From Bursaphelenchus xylophilus (taxonomy: Eukaryota; Nematoda; Chromadorea; Rhabditida; Aphelenchoididae), in assembly GCA_904066235.2 (NCBI GenBank), contig CAJFCV020000003.1, positions 1 through 64,000 of the forward strand: a stretch of 64,000 nucleotides of DNA. Direction: 5' to 3'. Shown piece by piece: positions 36,205 to 47,775 of the stretch (position 1 is the first letter of the stretch; each line of letters opens with the position of its first letter). A program made the translations under genes and the position numbers. The notes under the pieces were generated by a model. It did no database searches. It had not been told where the DNA came from and saw only the letters and a list, made by a program, of their open reading frames with translations.

Positions 36205-36915
36205 GCATTCATGGCAATTGAGCCGAGCCGATATTCGCGAGCCAGCCCGTGTACAGGCCGACCCGGGTTTTTTAAGCTTGCTCAGGCCCGTCCAGGTTCT
36301 GTTAGGCTTGTATTTAGTAATGTTTACAAAACGTCCAAAAGTCTTTTTATTTTTGCTCAAAAAGTTTTATGCTCTTCAGAATTCGTTTTACATGACGATG
36401 TTCAAAACGCTCTAAATTAAAAACTGCTATTGAAACGTTCGCAATGGCCCTGAAGGTAGCTGACTGTTAGCCAAAAAGTTGGATTCGCCTTGTGCTGCGG
36501 ATTTTTTTCACAAAAAAGTTTACAACTGCGCACGTACGTATTTTTCATCTACATCTCATCACCGAATTTCAGTGATTTTTTTAAGTTTACCTCTCGAAAT
36601 TGATATTTATTTAGACCAGTGTACATTTAGGTGTGATTACAATAGGTCAAAGCCGTCAAAGAACTTCTAAAAGTTAAAAAAAAAAACGTTTGTTAAAATT
36701 GTAAAAATCAAACAAAAAATGTAAAAATATGTATTATAAGACAAAGAGGTCAAAAAGAGGGACTATTAGTGACTCAGTGCAAAACATTTACGGTTTGTCA
36801 ACCTTTTTTAATATTAAAATTTATTTCTTTATCTGCAAACTCGACCTTCTGGACCAGGACGAAACTCACGGGTCGGCCTGGGGCTTCTTCAAATTGGCTC
36901 TGGCAGGCTCGACAC
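36205..36915. mobile_element. Possible decayed hAT-type MITE
   Basis: Left words GGCAATTGAGCCGAGCC, AGCCCG and GCTCAGGCCCG, and right words CGGGTCGGCCTGGGGCTTC and AAATTGGCTCTGGCAGGCTC, loosely match in order and orientation the two arms of the well-preserved hAT-type element at 53699-54486. Divergence is high and no target duplication is visible, so this is tentative. Confidence 0.4.
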
Positions 36916-36974
36916 ATCACTCTTTTATTTTAGGAAAAACTGATCTTATTGATATAAGCGCCAAGTCATGACAA

Positions 36975-37713
36975 ATGGGCGGGCGCACACTTGCGGGCAA
37001 CCACTTTGCGGGCAACCAGTTTGCGGGCAAATTTTTTGCGGGCAGCCACTTTGCGGGCAGCCGACATTTGCGGCCAGCACCGGCATTTGCGGGCAGTCTG
37101 GGACATTTGCGGGCAGGGTCGACAGTTGCGGGCAGCCTGGAAGATTTGCGGGCAGCCGACATTTGCGGGCAACCGACACCTGATTGTGAGGGCAACAGGG
37201 TGGGCGTGGAAAAATTACTATGATATTATATTTTGGAAATTTGCCGACATTTGCGGGCAACCGGCCCTTGAGGATAACAAGGTGGAGGTGAAAAAATTAC
37301 TTCGATATTTTGGAAGTTTTCCGACATTTGCGGGCAGGCAATACTTGCGGGAAACCGACATTTGCGGGCAACAGTTCCAAAAGTTCCAATACAGTCTGTG
37401 TGATTGTTTTTTCCTGTTGCCCGCAAGTGTCGGCTGCCCGCAAATGTCGGCAAATTTCCAAAATATCGCAGTAATATTTTCACCTCCACCCTGTTACCCT
37501 CAGGTGCCGGTTGCCCGCAAGTGTCGGCTGCCCGCAAGTGTCGGTTGCCCGCAAGTGTCCCAGGCTGCCCGCAAGTGTCTCAGCTGCCCGCAAATGTTTC
37601 AGCTGCCCGCAAATGTGACCCCCCAAATTTTGCCCGCAAAGTGGTTGCCCGCAAAAACTTTGCCCGCAAACTGGTTGCCCGCAAAGTGGTTGCCCGCAAG
37701 TGTCGCGACGCCG
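36975..37713. mobile_element. Foldback element built of TTGCGGGCA repeats
   Basis: The left half repeats TTGCGGGCA at irregular 11-28 bp spacing (37010-37175); the right half repeats the complement TGCCCGCAA (37420-37700). The outer about 60 bases of the two ends are close inverted copies (ACACTTGCGGGCAACC, CCAGTTTGCGGGCAAA). The inner arms also match (CAACAGGGTGG, TTTTGGAAATTTGCCGACAT). An extra direct copy of the inner arm lies at 37259-37375. The whole can fold into a long hairpin with its axis near 37390. It has the architecture of foldback elements, with short tandem repeats as inverted termini. The long frames seen on both strands come from the repeat and are not genes. Confidence 0.88.
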
Positions 37714-39552
37714 ACAAATGCAACTCAAAAGCATCTAATTTTCAAACCTATAAAAAATCAGTAAAATATTCGCGAAACATTAAGCATTACTTAACCGCTC
37801 AAGTTCAGTCATCCATTTAAATTAATTTGAGTAAAAACCTCATGGGCCTCATGCCCAAGAGCACCCACTCCTCGACAAGCAAATTAGGTCGTAAAACCGC
37901 CGGCTTTACGACAAAGCAAAGCCAGCTCAGAAATGATGATTTACTATTTCGAATTTTAAAGCATTCCCTACCATACTGCCTTATGGATTATGAAAACTTG
38001 CCTGTCTTCACCCTTATGCCCTTCGGAAGTCTTCTTTTGGAAGTTTTCCCAACGTTGGGTAATGACCGTGAAATTGGAGGGAGCTGGCTGGCTAATCAAG
38101 TGCTGGGACTTTCTCCTTTTTCTGAGCAAAAACAAAAACAAACTGACGCTTGGCACTCCCAAACATTCCCCGGGATTCACATTCTTTTTTGGCTACCAAA
38201 AGTTCAAACCAAGATTACCAATTAACGATGTCATTGCCGCAAAGATTTTGAAGAATCCGTGGAAACATCTACATAAACAATAGAAGTTTTCAAAGTGCAG
38301 CGCTGAGAGCTTGCGTAGACATTCAACAATCTTTACCGACGAGAGAATGCGCGTAATTCCGAGACCGGACAGAGAAAAAAAAACACTTATTGGCCGCTCT
38401 CTGTCAGTTTTGGTTTTTTCTGCAAAGCGTAAGCAGAGATTTCGCAAAACTCAGTGTTTCATTAAAATCGAAGCGTCGCAATTCAAGTATTTCCCCTGTG
38501 TATTTACTTTCTCTTAAAGCAATGAGAAATTCTGGGTGGCGCTTTTCTGAAACCAGTTGATGTTGCCGGATGTTTGGTTTTTTGTAATTCTGATCGCTAC
38601 AAAGAACAACTAGTATGCACTTTCTCATCATCATTTCGAACACAGTGATGTCTAAAACTAAAACCGTCAAAGCTTTTTCATGCCAAAAAAACAATGGCCA
38701 ATCAGCGCTATAATTGAAACAACGCAGCGGGAATTTCTGTTTGTCTTTGAATACATTGATGGTTGTGTTCCACAGCGTGAAATTCGATGTCAATGAACGT
38801 TTATAAAAAGACAACACAGATGAATAAAACGGAAACAACGGCATTATGAAACAATGATTACTTGCTTAGCCTGGCTGAAAAAGAACCGGCCTCCGCAAGA
38901 TCTTCCATTCAATCCCCAATTTGCATAGCGGAGAAATTTGGAGAGCGTCGCCGTAAGAAAAAGCAAGAACGACGCATCGCCAGCGATAAAAGTAGGTTTT
39001 GCACAGTGCAAACGCCCTTTTTCTGCTGTTTCGCACTGTGCAATCAAGAAAATTCCCACAAATTCAGCGATTCGAAGTCGCGCGCTTTTGCTATGATCGC
39101 AAAAACGTTCATTTCGGGGTTGCGATTTCGATGTGAGGGGGAGGCCGGTTCTTTTTCGGCCAGACATAATTATAGTTGTTTCAGTCAAAAGCGCCGTCGT
39201 CTTTCTTATTTCGCCCTCCAATTTACATTCGAATGCTGTATTGGTACTCAGAAGATCACCGCGAACAGAATCTTTTAACCACGGAGCTTTTACCCAATTT
39301 GTACTAAATCACCCGCTACTTCCCTGAAATCACATTCATGTTCTCAAAACAGCACAATAATTACAGTAACTCAGACAAAACATACGTGATTTCAGTCAGC
39401 ATTATGACCCACCACAGTAAAAACAAAACTTTCAAAGAAAAATTTTTTGGTTTGAGACTCCGATATAATTGAGAAGAAGACGTTCTCCGCGAAATTTTGG
39501 CAGTTCGGTGGTGTTTTTGGAGCCCAGTTTGGTCGAATCGCAGAATACAAAG
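37714..39552. other. Gene-poor stretch with MITEs
   Basis: Contains a fragment near 38385-38500 of the AAGTACTCC-end family (CTGCAAAGCGTAAGCAG, AAAATCGAAGCGTCGCA), an inverted-repeat element at 38866-39167, and no supported gene. Two overlapping open frames at 37827-38283 are not backed by splice sites or domains. Confidence 0.5.
38866..39167. mobile_element. About 300-bp inverted-repeat element
   Basis: CTGGCTGAAAAAGAACCGGC on the left matches the complement of GCCGGTTCTTTTTCGGCCAG on the right with few mismatches. The interior has a second palindrome built on GCACAGTGCAAACGCC and GCACTGTGC, related to words in the element at 39.9 kb. No transposase. Confidence 0.75.
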
Positions 39553-40504
39553 ATGGCTCGTGCAAGTCTTGCGAGAAGATGTAAGTTTCAAGTACAGCAA
39601 CGCGATCTTTATTTCATTTCTGGTCATGTCATTGTACAGTCAGCCGATAAATTAGTCGGTGACCACTGTTTTTTCCTTCGGAACGGCCGATTTATAACAG
39701 TGGCAGACCTGATCCGGTGGCCAAAAAATGTACCATTTTGCATCCAGGAAGCATCAAAAAAATGTGGCAAAATACCTCCCTCTCCGAGTGAAAAAAATCA
39801 ATTTCAAAAGCCCGCTCTTTTTGTGAGGAAAAAATTTTTTCACATGGAAATGGAAGCATTTTGCCACATTTTGACACTAGGCCGTTCGCAAAGTCGCTGG
39901 AATGTTTTCGGCGACATGCACTCCACGAAAACAAAACTTCACTTTGCACTGTGCAATTTTTGGCTTTTTACACAATGCAATAGGCTTTTTGGGGCTGTCG
40001 CTCGCACCCTGACTTTTTTCGCAAAGTGCACGTCCCCGAAATCATTCCAGCGACTTCACGAACGGACTGATACTTCCTGGATTCAAAATTGTACGTTTTT
40101 TGCCACTGGAATAGGTCCCCCACTGTAATTCTGCAATTTTAGCACCCCATTCTACCGTCGAACGAAATGATAGCGAGCAGCGCCGTTTCCAACACAAGAA
40201 ACTCTCCCAGAAATCCGTCAACTATCGCAACTACATCCACCGTATCATCAAGAACACCGAGGCGGCCACGAATCAACGTTTCGCCATCTCTTCTCGTGGA
40301 ATGGAGACCTTAAATGACCTATCGATGGACCTGGTTATTCGAATGATCCGATCGGCTAGTTGTTTGGCTCGCGATCAGAGCATCCAAACCCTGAAAGAAA
40401 CCGAAATCAAAGCCGCGTGTGGATTGATCTTCAAGCACGAACTAGTTCAACACTCCGTTAACAATATCAACAGAGCCATTCGCCTCTACAAGACCAACGT
40501 TTAA
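39553..40504 (+). CDS. Divergent histone H2B variant
   Basis: Two exons (39553-39580 and 40143-40504) give 129 residues in phase. The N-terminal tail is short and basic (MARASLARRS.., RRFQHKKLSQK). The rest follows the H2B histone fold: YRNYIHRIIK (helix 1), ISSRGMETLNDLSMDL (loop and helix 2), MIRSASCLA, LKETEIKAACGLIF, and the C-terminal HELVQHSVNNINRAIRLY. The order matches canonical H2B but identity is low and the usual H2B tail is missing, so it is a variant, perhaps germline-restricted (inference). Replication-dependent H2B genes lack introns; this one has a 562-bp intron filled by nested MITEs. Confidence 0.8.
39698..40125. mobile_element. MITE (CAGTGG..GACCTGATCC family) in the H2B intron
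   Basis: Ends CAGTGGCAGACCTGATCC and GGTCCCCCACTG lie between TAA direct repeats (39695-39697 and 40126-40128). The left arm continues GTACCATTTTGCATCCAGGA, GCATCAAAAAAATGTGGC and AAAATACCTCCCTC, the same order as the copies at 56.2 and 62.9 kb. The right arm is interrupted by a second palindromic element at 39884-40072. Confidence 0.82.
39884..40072. mobile_element. Palindromic MITE nested in the previous one
   Basis: GGCCGTTCGCAAAGTCGCTG on the left matches the complement of CAGCGACTTCACGAACGG on the right; inside, TTCACTTTGCACTGTGC pairs less well with TTTTTTCGCAAAGTGCACG. Single-arm copies occur at 12130-12225 and 50062-50140. Confidence 0.78.
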
Positions 40505-40778
40505 GCCTTTTCCTCATAACAACACAACAAGAAAGAATCTTGTGTTTATATTATTTTGATAAGTAAACGCTGAGAATGCTCCCATGTGTCATCTACAGAA
40601 GGAATAAGGGGTCTAAAGCCATTCAAAAGTCAGAAAAGGGTTTTCTAATCCACACACAACTGTCAAAAGTAATTTATCCCCTACCAAAACGCTTCAAACA
40701 ATGCAAATCAACAAACAAACAAATATTAGAAAAGAGAATCTAATCGAATGAGGTTAATCTCGGCCGTGAATCAATTCC

Positions 40779-41301
40779 TTAAGACTCAATCTTGGCCACG
40801 ATATCCTGCTCTCTGTAGATATAGTATTCTTGGTTTTCGAGGGTGATCTTGGATCCTCCATATTCGGGTAAAAGTACTTTGTCGCCGGCCTTTAGCGAGT
40901 TTGGAACGGTTTGCCCATTTTCGGCACGATATCCGGGACCGGCAGCAACAACCGTACCTTCCAAAACTTTTCCGGTGGCCTTCTCGGGGATCATAATTCC
41001 TCCTTTGGTTTTTGTTTCAGGAAGAGCACGCTCGATGATCACTCGGTCGAACAACGGTTTCAGACCAGAAAGTCGCTGAAAACAAACGCAATTACAACTT
41101 GAAATCGGCTTAAAAATATCAACCAGATAGAAATCGACAGGATTGGATTGATCTTTCATAAAAAATTAAAGTATCTGTCCATCCAGTGAATTCTCTCAGT
41201 CTACATACAGCCTCATAATAACATGCTCCTCAACAGGAAACCTAAAACAAGAAGCAGGCACAAAACAAACTTACATTGCATACACGAGAGAAGAAAACCA
41301 T
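40779..41301 (-). CDS. hsp-10: Mitochondrial chaperonin HSP10 (GroES)
   Basis: HSP10 forms the heptameric lid of the HSP60 chamber in the mitochondrial matrix. Exon 1 (41301-41275) encodes MVFFSRVCN. Exon 2 (41075-40779) encodes the rest, giving 107 residues, the usual size. Family blocks: LKPLFDRVIIERA, the mobile loop ETKTKGGIMIPE, GTVVAAGPGYR, LKAGDKVLLPEYGG and YYIYREQDIVAKIE. The short basic N-terminus would serve as import signal. The start lies 972 bp from the HSP60 start on the other strand, so the two genes share the region between them. Confidence 0.95.
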
Positions 41302-41531
41302 GGTTTATGGATGTTGAGGTCCGAGTGAAGCTGAAACAATTTCAAGATAAGTTGTTACAACACAAAAAACATAAAAGAAAGCACCATCACATCACGAACA
41401 TCAATCAACGAGCACATCAGAATAAGAAAATTCCAGAAAAATAAATTTTCTTTGGCCCACAAAGAAACTGGAATTCTCCGAACTGCGCCCTGATTTTAAA
41501 ATATTTATTTCAAAAAATAGGCCCAAAAAAA

Positions 41532-41549
41532 TTCGAGAATATTCTGGAG
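41532..41549 (+). promoter_or_regulatory. Heat-shock element between HSP10 and HSP60
   Basis: TTCGAGAATATTCTGGAG contains alternating units TTC-ga-GAA-ta-TTC-tg-GAg, three perfect plus one partial nTTCn/nGAAn units at the 5-bp spacing needed by heat-shock factor 1. A weaker two-unit site, TTCGAGAA, lies at about 41973. Both sit between the divergent chaperonin genes and could serve either. Confidence 0.75.
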
Positions 41550-42273
41550 AGTTGCGGCACGTTGCAAGACGGTTTTCTTTTGCTAGCACGATGTTTTTGT
41601 CGGCGTGCGGTGTTATTTTGAGGTTTATACTTGAAATTACAGGCGATTTCTAGGTAATAGATTTTCCCTTACGAACAAAAAGTATTTAGTTAAAAAGTTT
41701 CGAAAGCTACATCAGATATATCGGGACAGAAAGAACACTGTAGTGTAAATCAGACCCGTCGTAAATAGTCTATTCCACTTGGCTTTGAGATTCGTTCTAT
41801 TTAGAATCTTATCATTCAGCCCGCCTTCGAAAACCATCTAGAACGATGTTTCTGCCCGCGTTTTTGATCCTTTTCCGGCGTGTACCCAATAAAAAATCTC
41901 GCAAGAGTTCAACGAACACTCGTTTCTTGTTTTGGACGTTGTTATCATTACGATTTCGCTGCTTGGTCAAAGGGCTAGGAAAGTTCGAGAATCCTCCCGC
42001 ATTTTTTGTTTTGTCGCTTCCACCTCTTTCAGAATGCAAAAAGGAGAAGTTCCGGTTGTGTTCACTGCTCCAATGCCTATCTTCGGGTTGATAATATATG
42101 CTTCAAAGTCGATTAGTCTTACATTAGGTTTTAGCGGAAATTCAGAGGTCGATTGCAACATTGACTTTTTGAACAGTGGGATTATGTTTGTGTTCATATC
42201 GCGTTTTCCTTTGTTTTTTACCTGTTTCTAAAATCCCTTTTATTTTTATTTAATTTAGGTTTCACTCGCAAAG

Positions 42274-44171
42274 ATGCTGCGCAAAATTCCCAACAGATAC
42301 TCAATTGTTCGCCATTATGCCAAGGACTTGAAATTCGGTGCTGATGGCCGTAAGAACATGCTTGTTGGAATTGATCTTTTGGCTGATGCCGTCGCTGTTA
42401 CAATGGGACCTAAGGTATGCCTTTGGCAATTTTTTTTGTGTTTTAGGTTCACTAATGAGATGTTTTTGTGTGTGAAGTCGCTGGACTTTCTTTATTGAGT
42501 CTTGTCGTTTCAGGGGCGGAATGTGATCATTGAACAGTCATGGGGATCTCCCAAGATCACCAAGGACGGAGTGACTGTTGCCAAGGCTGTTGATCTCGGA
42601 GACAAATACCAGAACCTCGGAGCGCGTCTCGTGCAAGATGTGGCCTCAAAGGCCAATGACGAAGCTGGAGATGGAACCACTTGTGCCACCGTTCTTGCTC
42701 GCGCTATTGCCAAAGAAGGTTTTGAGAACATCAGCAAGGGTGCCAACCCCGTCGAAGTCAGAAAGGGAGTCATGAAGGCTGTTGATACTATTGTCGCTGA
42801 CCTCAAGAAGTTGTCAAAAGATGTTACCACCCCGGAGGAGATCGCGCAAGTTGCAACGATTTCGGCCAATGGCGATAAGAAGATTGGAGACTTGATCTCT
42901 GAAGCCATGAAGAAGGTCGGAAACAAGGGTGTCATCACCGTCAAGGATGGAAAGACCCTTTATGACGAGCTCGAAGTTATTGAGGGATTGAGCTTCGATC
43001 GAGGATTCATCTCTCCTTACTTCATCAACTCTTCGAAGGGCGCCAAAGTCGAGTTCGAAAAAGCTTTGCTTTTGTTCAGCGAGAAGAAGATCTCAAATGT
43101 TCAGGTATGTATTGCATTCAAGGGTCAATGTTGATAACGTTTTAGGACATTGTTCCCGCTCTGGAATTGGCCAACAAATACCGCCGTCCGCTGGTTATCG
43201 TCGCCGAAGACGTCGATGGAGAAGCGCTTACCACCTTGGTCCTCAACAGATTGAAGGTTGGCCTCCAAGTTGCTGCCGTCAAAGCCCCAGGATTTGGTGA
43301 CAATCGCAAGAACACCCTGAAGGATATGGCCATCGCTACTGGCGGAGTTGTTTTCAACGAGGAAGCGAGTCTCACCAAGATTGAAGACATTACCATCGAT
43401 GACTTTGGAGAAGCCGGCGAAGTCACCATCACCAAGGACGACACATTGATCTTGAAAGGAAATGGGCGAACGGAAGAAGTCGAGAAAAGGGTGGCCCAAA
43501 TCCAAGAGGAGATCGAGAGCTCGACTTCGGATTATGAGAAGGAGAAGCTGAACGAGAGATTGGCCAAACTATCCCGAGGCGTCGCTTTGTTGAAGGTTGG
43601 AGGATCATCTGAGGTCGAGGTCAACGAGAAGAAGGACCGAGTAACTGACGCTTTGTGTGCCACTCGCGCAGCTGTTGAGGAGGGTATTGTTCCAGGTGGT
43701 GGTGTCGCCCTTCTGAGATCATTGAAGAGTTTGGACTCTCTTCAAGGAGATAACGATGACCAGAAGGCCGGTAAGGAATGATTTTCACATGTGTTTTTGT
43801 TATCTTTGTCGTTTCGTCAAGAAATTTTTTTAGGTATCAAAATCGTGCAGAAGGCCGTCCGCCAACCCATCTCTACCATTGTTCAGAACGCTGGTCTCGA
43901 AGCCGCCACAATTGTCGCTAAAGTGCTTGAGAACTCGGACGTCAACTTCGGATACGATGCGTTGAACGACAAGTTTGTGAACATGGTCGAAGCTGGTATC
44001 ATCGATCCCACCAAAGTGGTCAGAACTGCTCTCCAAGATGCTGCTGGAGTAGCTTCGCTTTTGGCCACCACTGAGTGCGTCGTTACAGAGATCCCCAAGC
44101 CAGAGCCGGCTGCTGCTGCAGGAGCCGGAGGAATGGGCGGCATGGGTGGAATGGGAGGAATGGGCTTCTAA
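42274..44171 (+). CDS. hsp-60: Mitochondrial chaperonin HSP60 (GroEL)
   Basis: This ATP-dependent folding chamber of the mitochondrial matrix works with HSP10. Four exons (42274-42414, 42514-43104, 43146-43770, 43834-44171) give 564 residues. The N-terminus [18 protein letters not shown] is a basic import signal. Family blocks: [34 protein letters not shown], the nucleotide-binding [41 protein letters not shown] [31 protein letters not shown], and a C-terminal [12 protein letters not shown] tail. An acceptor-like TAATTTAG lies 16 bp before the ATG. AATAAA-type sites follow near 44305. Confidence 0.98.
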
Positions 44172-45312
44172 ATGGCTAATCGACGTTGTTTTTCGGTCTA
44201 TTAGAAGAAGTGGGAACAATTCGAACGTATTGTCTCTATCTCTCCTCTATATATTTAGCCACCGTTCCTTTCATGACCTCGATTTATATTGTTTGGCGGA
44301 TTCACGAATAATAAAATTTGCTTGTGTTATCCTGTCTTATTTCCTTTTCTCATCCCCCTTGATTCTCCCGCTTGGTCAGGGCTTTGGCCCTCGGCCACTC
44401 ATCTATTAGGACATTCACTATTGTTTTGTTTGTTGTTTTTGTTCATACCATGAATAAATATATTTTGCAAAATCCAGTTGCTTCAATGAAACCAAAGTTT
44501 CTTGTGGAAAACGATAATCATACGTACAGGTTCACTATCTGATCAGCTGGACGGCCTTCTCCTCTCTTTCGCACTCAAAAAGGTCATTGAATGCAGCGAA
44601 TGGACTCTCAGTCGCTTTTGAAGGCTGATTTCAATGGATGTCGAGAAGCAGTTTTATGTATAAAAAAGGATGTTTTCGCCAGTGACTGGGTGTTGTCACA
44701 CATGGTCCAACGGTTTCCATAATTTTTGACAAAAGAGCGTGTTTAACGCCGCTCTGGTCAAGCCTTTGAATTCTTGGTAAAAAGCCTAAGGTCATGTCAC
44801 TATGTCAACACATTCAATCATCGGCTTTTATTGCGGTTTTTGTTGCGACTTGGGAGTCCTGTTTCATTCCTGCCTCCTTGTTGTTATTTTCGTGACATTT
44901 TTTTGACGTCCTTGTCCTTCTTTCCCTTCTTGCAGTTTGGTTGTAGCGGAAAGGGCGGAAAAATTTTCTCATAACTTTAATGGGAGACAGGGATTTTAAA
45001 TCGCTAAGCGGTTATTGTATTCGCTGCCGTTCAGCTGACCATGGGCGTGGTAGTTCTGCTTGGGCGGGGGTTTGTTTGGCAACTGATGATTGAAGCGAGA
45101 GAGAGAGGCGCCTTCTGGTTCTTTACGCTCTTGTTTTTCAACGAGTAATTATCCAAGAGTTCTCTTCACGTTGCTGAAGCCGCTTTGACGCCTCGGCTGA
45201 TAATTTGGAAGGGGTTTCTCCAGGACGTTTTGTTTACAGTGCAAAAATGGGAAGGAAATGTTTTGCAATTTCTCTCAGAGAATTCGTTGATGGATTCCTG
45301 TTTTCGTCCTTA

Positions 45313-45686
45313 CAGTGGAAGTACCCCAAGCGCGACGCTGGGATTTTGTTCGAGCTTGAGACAAAATCAAGTAAATTTTTTTAAGACGTGTGTGTGCGCT
45401 TTGCATAAACCATCAAGATTTTTGGTCAAAAGTTGGCAAAAATGCAATTCTTTTGTTGCGAATTATGACATGAAAAGTTTCATTTCTATCTTAGAGTGTA
45501 GCGTTTCTTTACAAACCAATTTTTTCACCACCAAACTGGCAAAAATATGGCCGAAATCGTTGAATATCTCTGGTCTTCCTGCAGAGCGCGAGATAAAAGC
45601 TCTCAGGAATTGATATGTGGCCTACGCCCGGTGTGTGTGCAAAATTTAAAGAAAATCCAAGCGTCGCACTTGGGGTATTTTCCTTG
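45313..45686. mobile_element. Solo MITE of the AAGTACTCC-end family
   Basis: CAGTGGAAGTACCCCAAGCG on the left matches the complement of GTCGCACTTGGGGTATTTTC on the right. The inner words GTGTGTGCGCTTTGCA and GCAGAGCGCGAGATAAAAGC match the middle element in the phosphoglucomutase intron. At about 374 bp it is a standalone copy and shows the unit size of that family without nested inserts. Confidence 0.8.
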
Positions 45687-47775
45687 TCAATAGAAGTGGA
45701 TCAACAACAAATTGGATTGTTTTTTAAATGGGCGAAGCTACGGATGGAAAGTTTAAAAGATGCAGTTTTATTGTTAGTCAATGAGACTGTGTAATATCTT
45801 TCTATGTTACATTGCGCGCTACCACAACTGTTTGCAACTTTTACGTTCCATCGTTTAGATTGTCGCGGACGACCAAAGATTATAACCGAAGTCCAACTGC
45901 GATTGTTTAACTTTTATTCTTTGGGGGATCCTCTACGCTGCGATTTTGTACTTTTTCAGACTGCGGCAAATGACCTTTAAGACAAACAAACGCACCCACA
46001 AAAACGTCTAGGGTATTTAGAGAGTCCGCCGGTGTTTTCGCAGTTTTGAAACAAACTCGCCACGCCAACTCAACATGACCACCGCGATTTTGGGTACATT
46101 TTCGGAGCTGTCGCAGCCATTGTATTTTGCTACGCAGTATGAAATATGTACATGGGTGTCGTTGTGGTTGAGAGGAAATAAAAGTTTTTGTTGCCTAATG
46201 TTCGGTTCAACGTTTTATACGTTAACAAAAAGCAGCTGACTGATTATCAATTGGTTTTTGGGTCTTCGCGTCTCTCTCACTCTTGAATGGAAGTGAAATG
46301 TTCCTTTTTCGCCCGGTCAGAAGTAATCTTTTCGCTACTTCCTGAGTTTTGTGTGTGTGCAGAAAGTGGTGTTCGCAAAATTGCACAACGAACTTGCGCA
46401 TTGATTAATAAATTTTAGAGTATTGGGTTGTTTCGACTCGATATGTTCTGTACCTTATAACATTGTCACTTATCCAACGTCCTCAATGCATTTTATCATC
46501 CTCGTCGCATAAAAATTTTTGATCTTCAACCCAATTGCAGGGTCAATTTGGCAATTGTCAGGTGCTGAGGAATCAAATTTATTTTAAAACATGTGTTATT
46601 TCGATCTCCGGCTTATGAACCCCGCCGTGATATGACGTAACTGCTGACTTATGCACTCTTAAACGTACGCATAGCCGTTTGTTTGCACAGTGTTGGGGCT
46701 ATATTCGACATAAATCCGCATGGAATATGGGCGGCTGGAACGACTCCAAAAGGGTCGCACGGTCCTAATTCTCCATGATTTTATGTTCTTTTCGCTCCAA
46801 AAATGATAAGGCGATAGTTTCGGTCTGTGAGTTCGATTCTTGGAGGTCGAAATTTCTTTTTGCACTCGTAACAGGGCAAATTTTTTTGTAAGCAAAGAAA
46901 ATATTATAGTAAGTGACCAGCTTTTATCTTGATAAGATATGTGCATTCCATTTTTAGGCCCATTATTGTGGGTGGGCATTTCGTGCACTGTAATAAGTCG
47001 GAGATTTGAAAAGATCATCTTTTTGATAAAAGGAAAAATTTAAGTCTGCAAGCTATGCTAAACCCGCTTTGGAACACCTTAAAATAGCCGTTGGCTTGGT
47101 GTCAAATTTTTACATCGTTCAATTCCTCATTTTCTTTTAATTAACAGATCATAAAAGTTCATTATTTGGCGTTATCAAGCTTGTACCCAGTTTTCGTTCT
47201 GCAAGCCCTCGAACGGCGGAATTTCCCATTGAAAAAAGATTGTGAATTCATGATTTGACCATACATTTAGAGAGAGATAGAGAGCGTTGACTCTCAAGGA
47301 CACTACAACGTTCTCTTCTTTAGTGTTTTCTCTGATCTCTCTTTTCTGTCTGCGACGGCCTCCGGAACGTTTTTATAAAATCATTCGGTCGCTTTTCGAT
47401 TTTAGGCCACCCGTCATTGTTGGTTTCAGGGATTGTTTTATCGGGTCAAAGTCACTTTATTCACTTTTTAATTGCTTTAGAAATAAAGTCGAGTGCACAA
47501 TATGTATTATACTATATTTTCTTACTGTCCTTGGACTGGCGAGATTTGAAAAGGCAGGACTTGTTTTAAATCTGTACGTCACCGTTTGAAAAGTTGCGTG
47601 GTGGCGCACTGGGCAGACATATAAAGACTTTTTGGCCCACCTAATAGATATTTTTGACAGTATTTCTCTCTTCATTAATAAGGATTTTTCATCCGTATCA
47701 CTCACGTTTTCTGTCCGTTGAGCTAAACATTCCTTTGTCATCCTTGACCCGACGCCATTCCAATTCATTTTTGAT

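Noticed and set aside
36917..37820. Long cysteine- and glutamine-rich frames on both strands (up to 257 codons)
   Set aside because: They are translations of the TTGCGGGCA repeat in all frames; the DNA-level palindrome explains them.
38844..39278. Basic 125- to 138-codon frames on both strands
   Set aside because: They coincide with an inverted-repeat element (38866-39167) and have no domain.
42510..44219. Long antisense frames opposite HSP60
   Set aside because: The plus strand is an unmistakable HSP60 with matching splice phases; antisense openness follows from its codon use.
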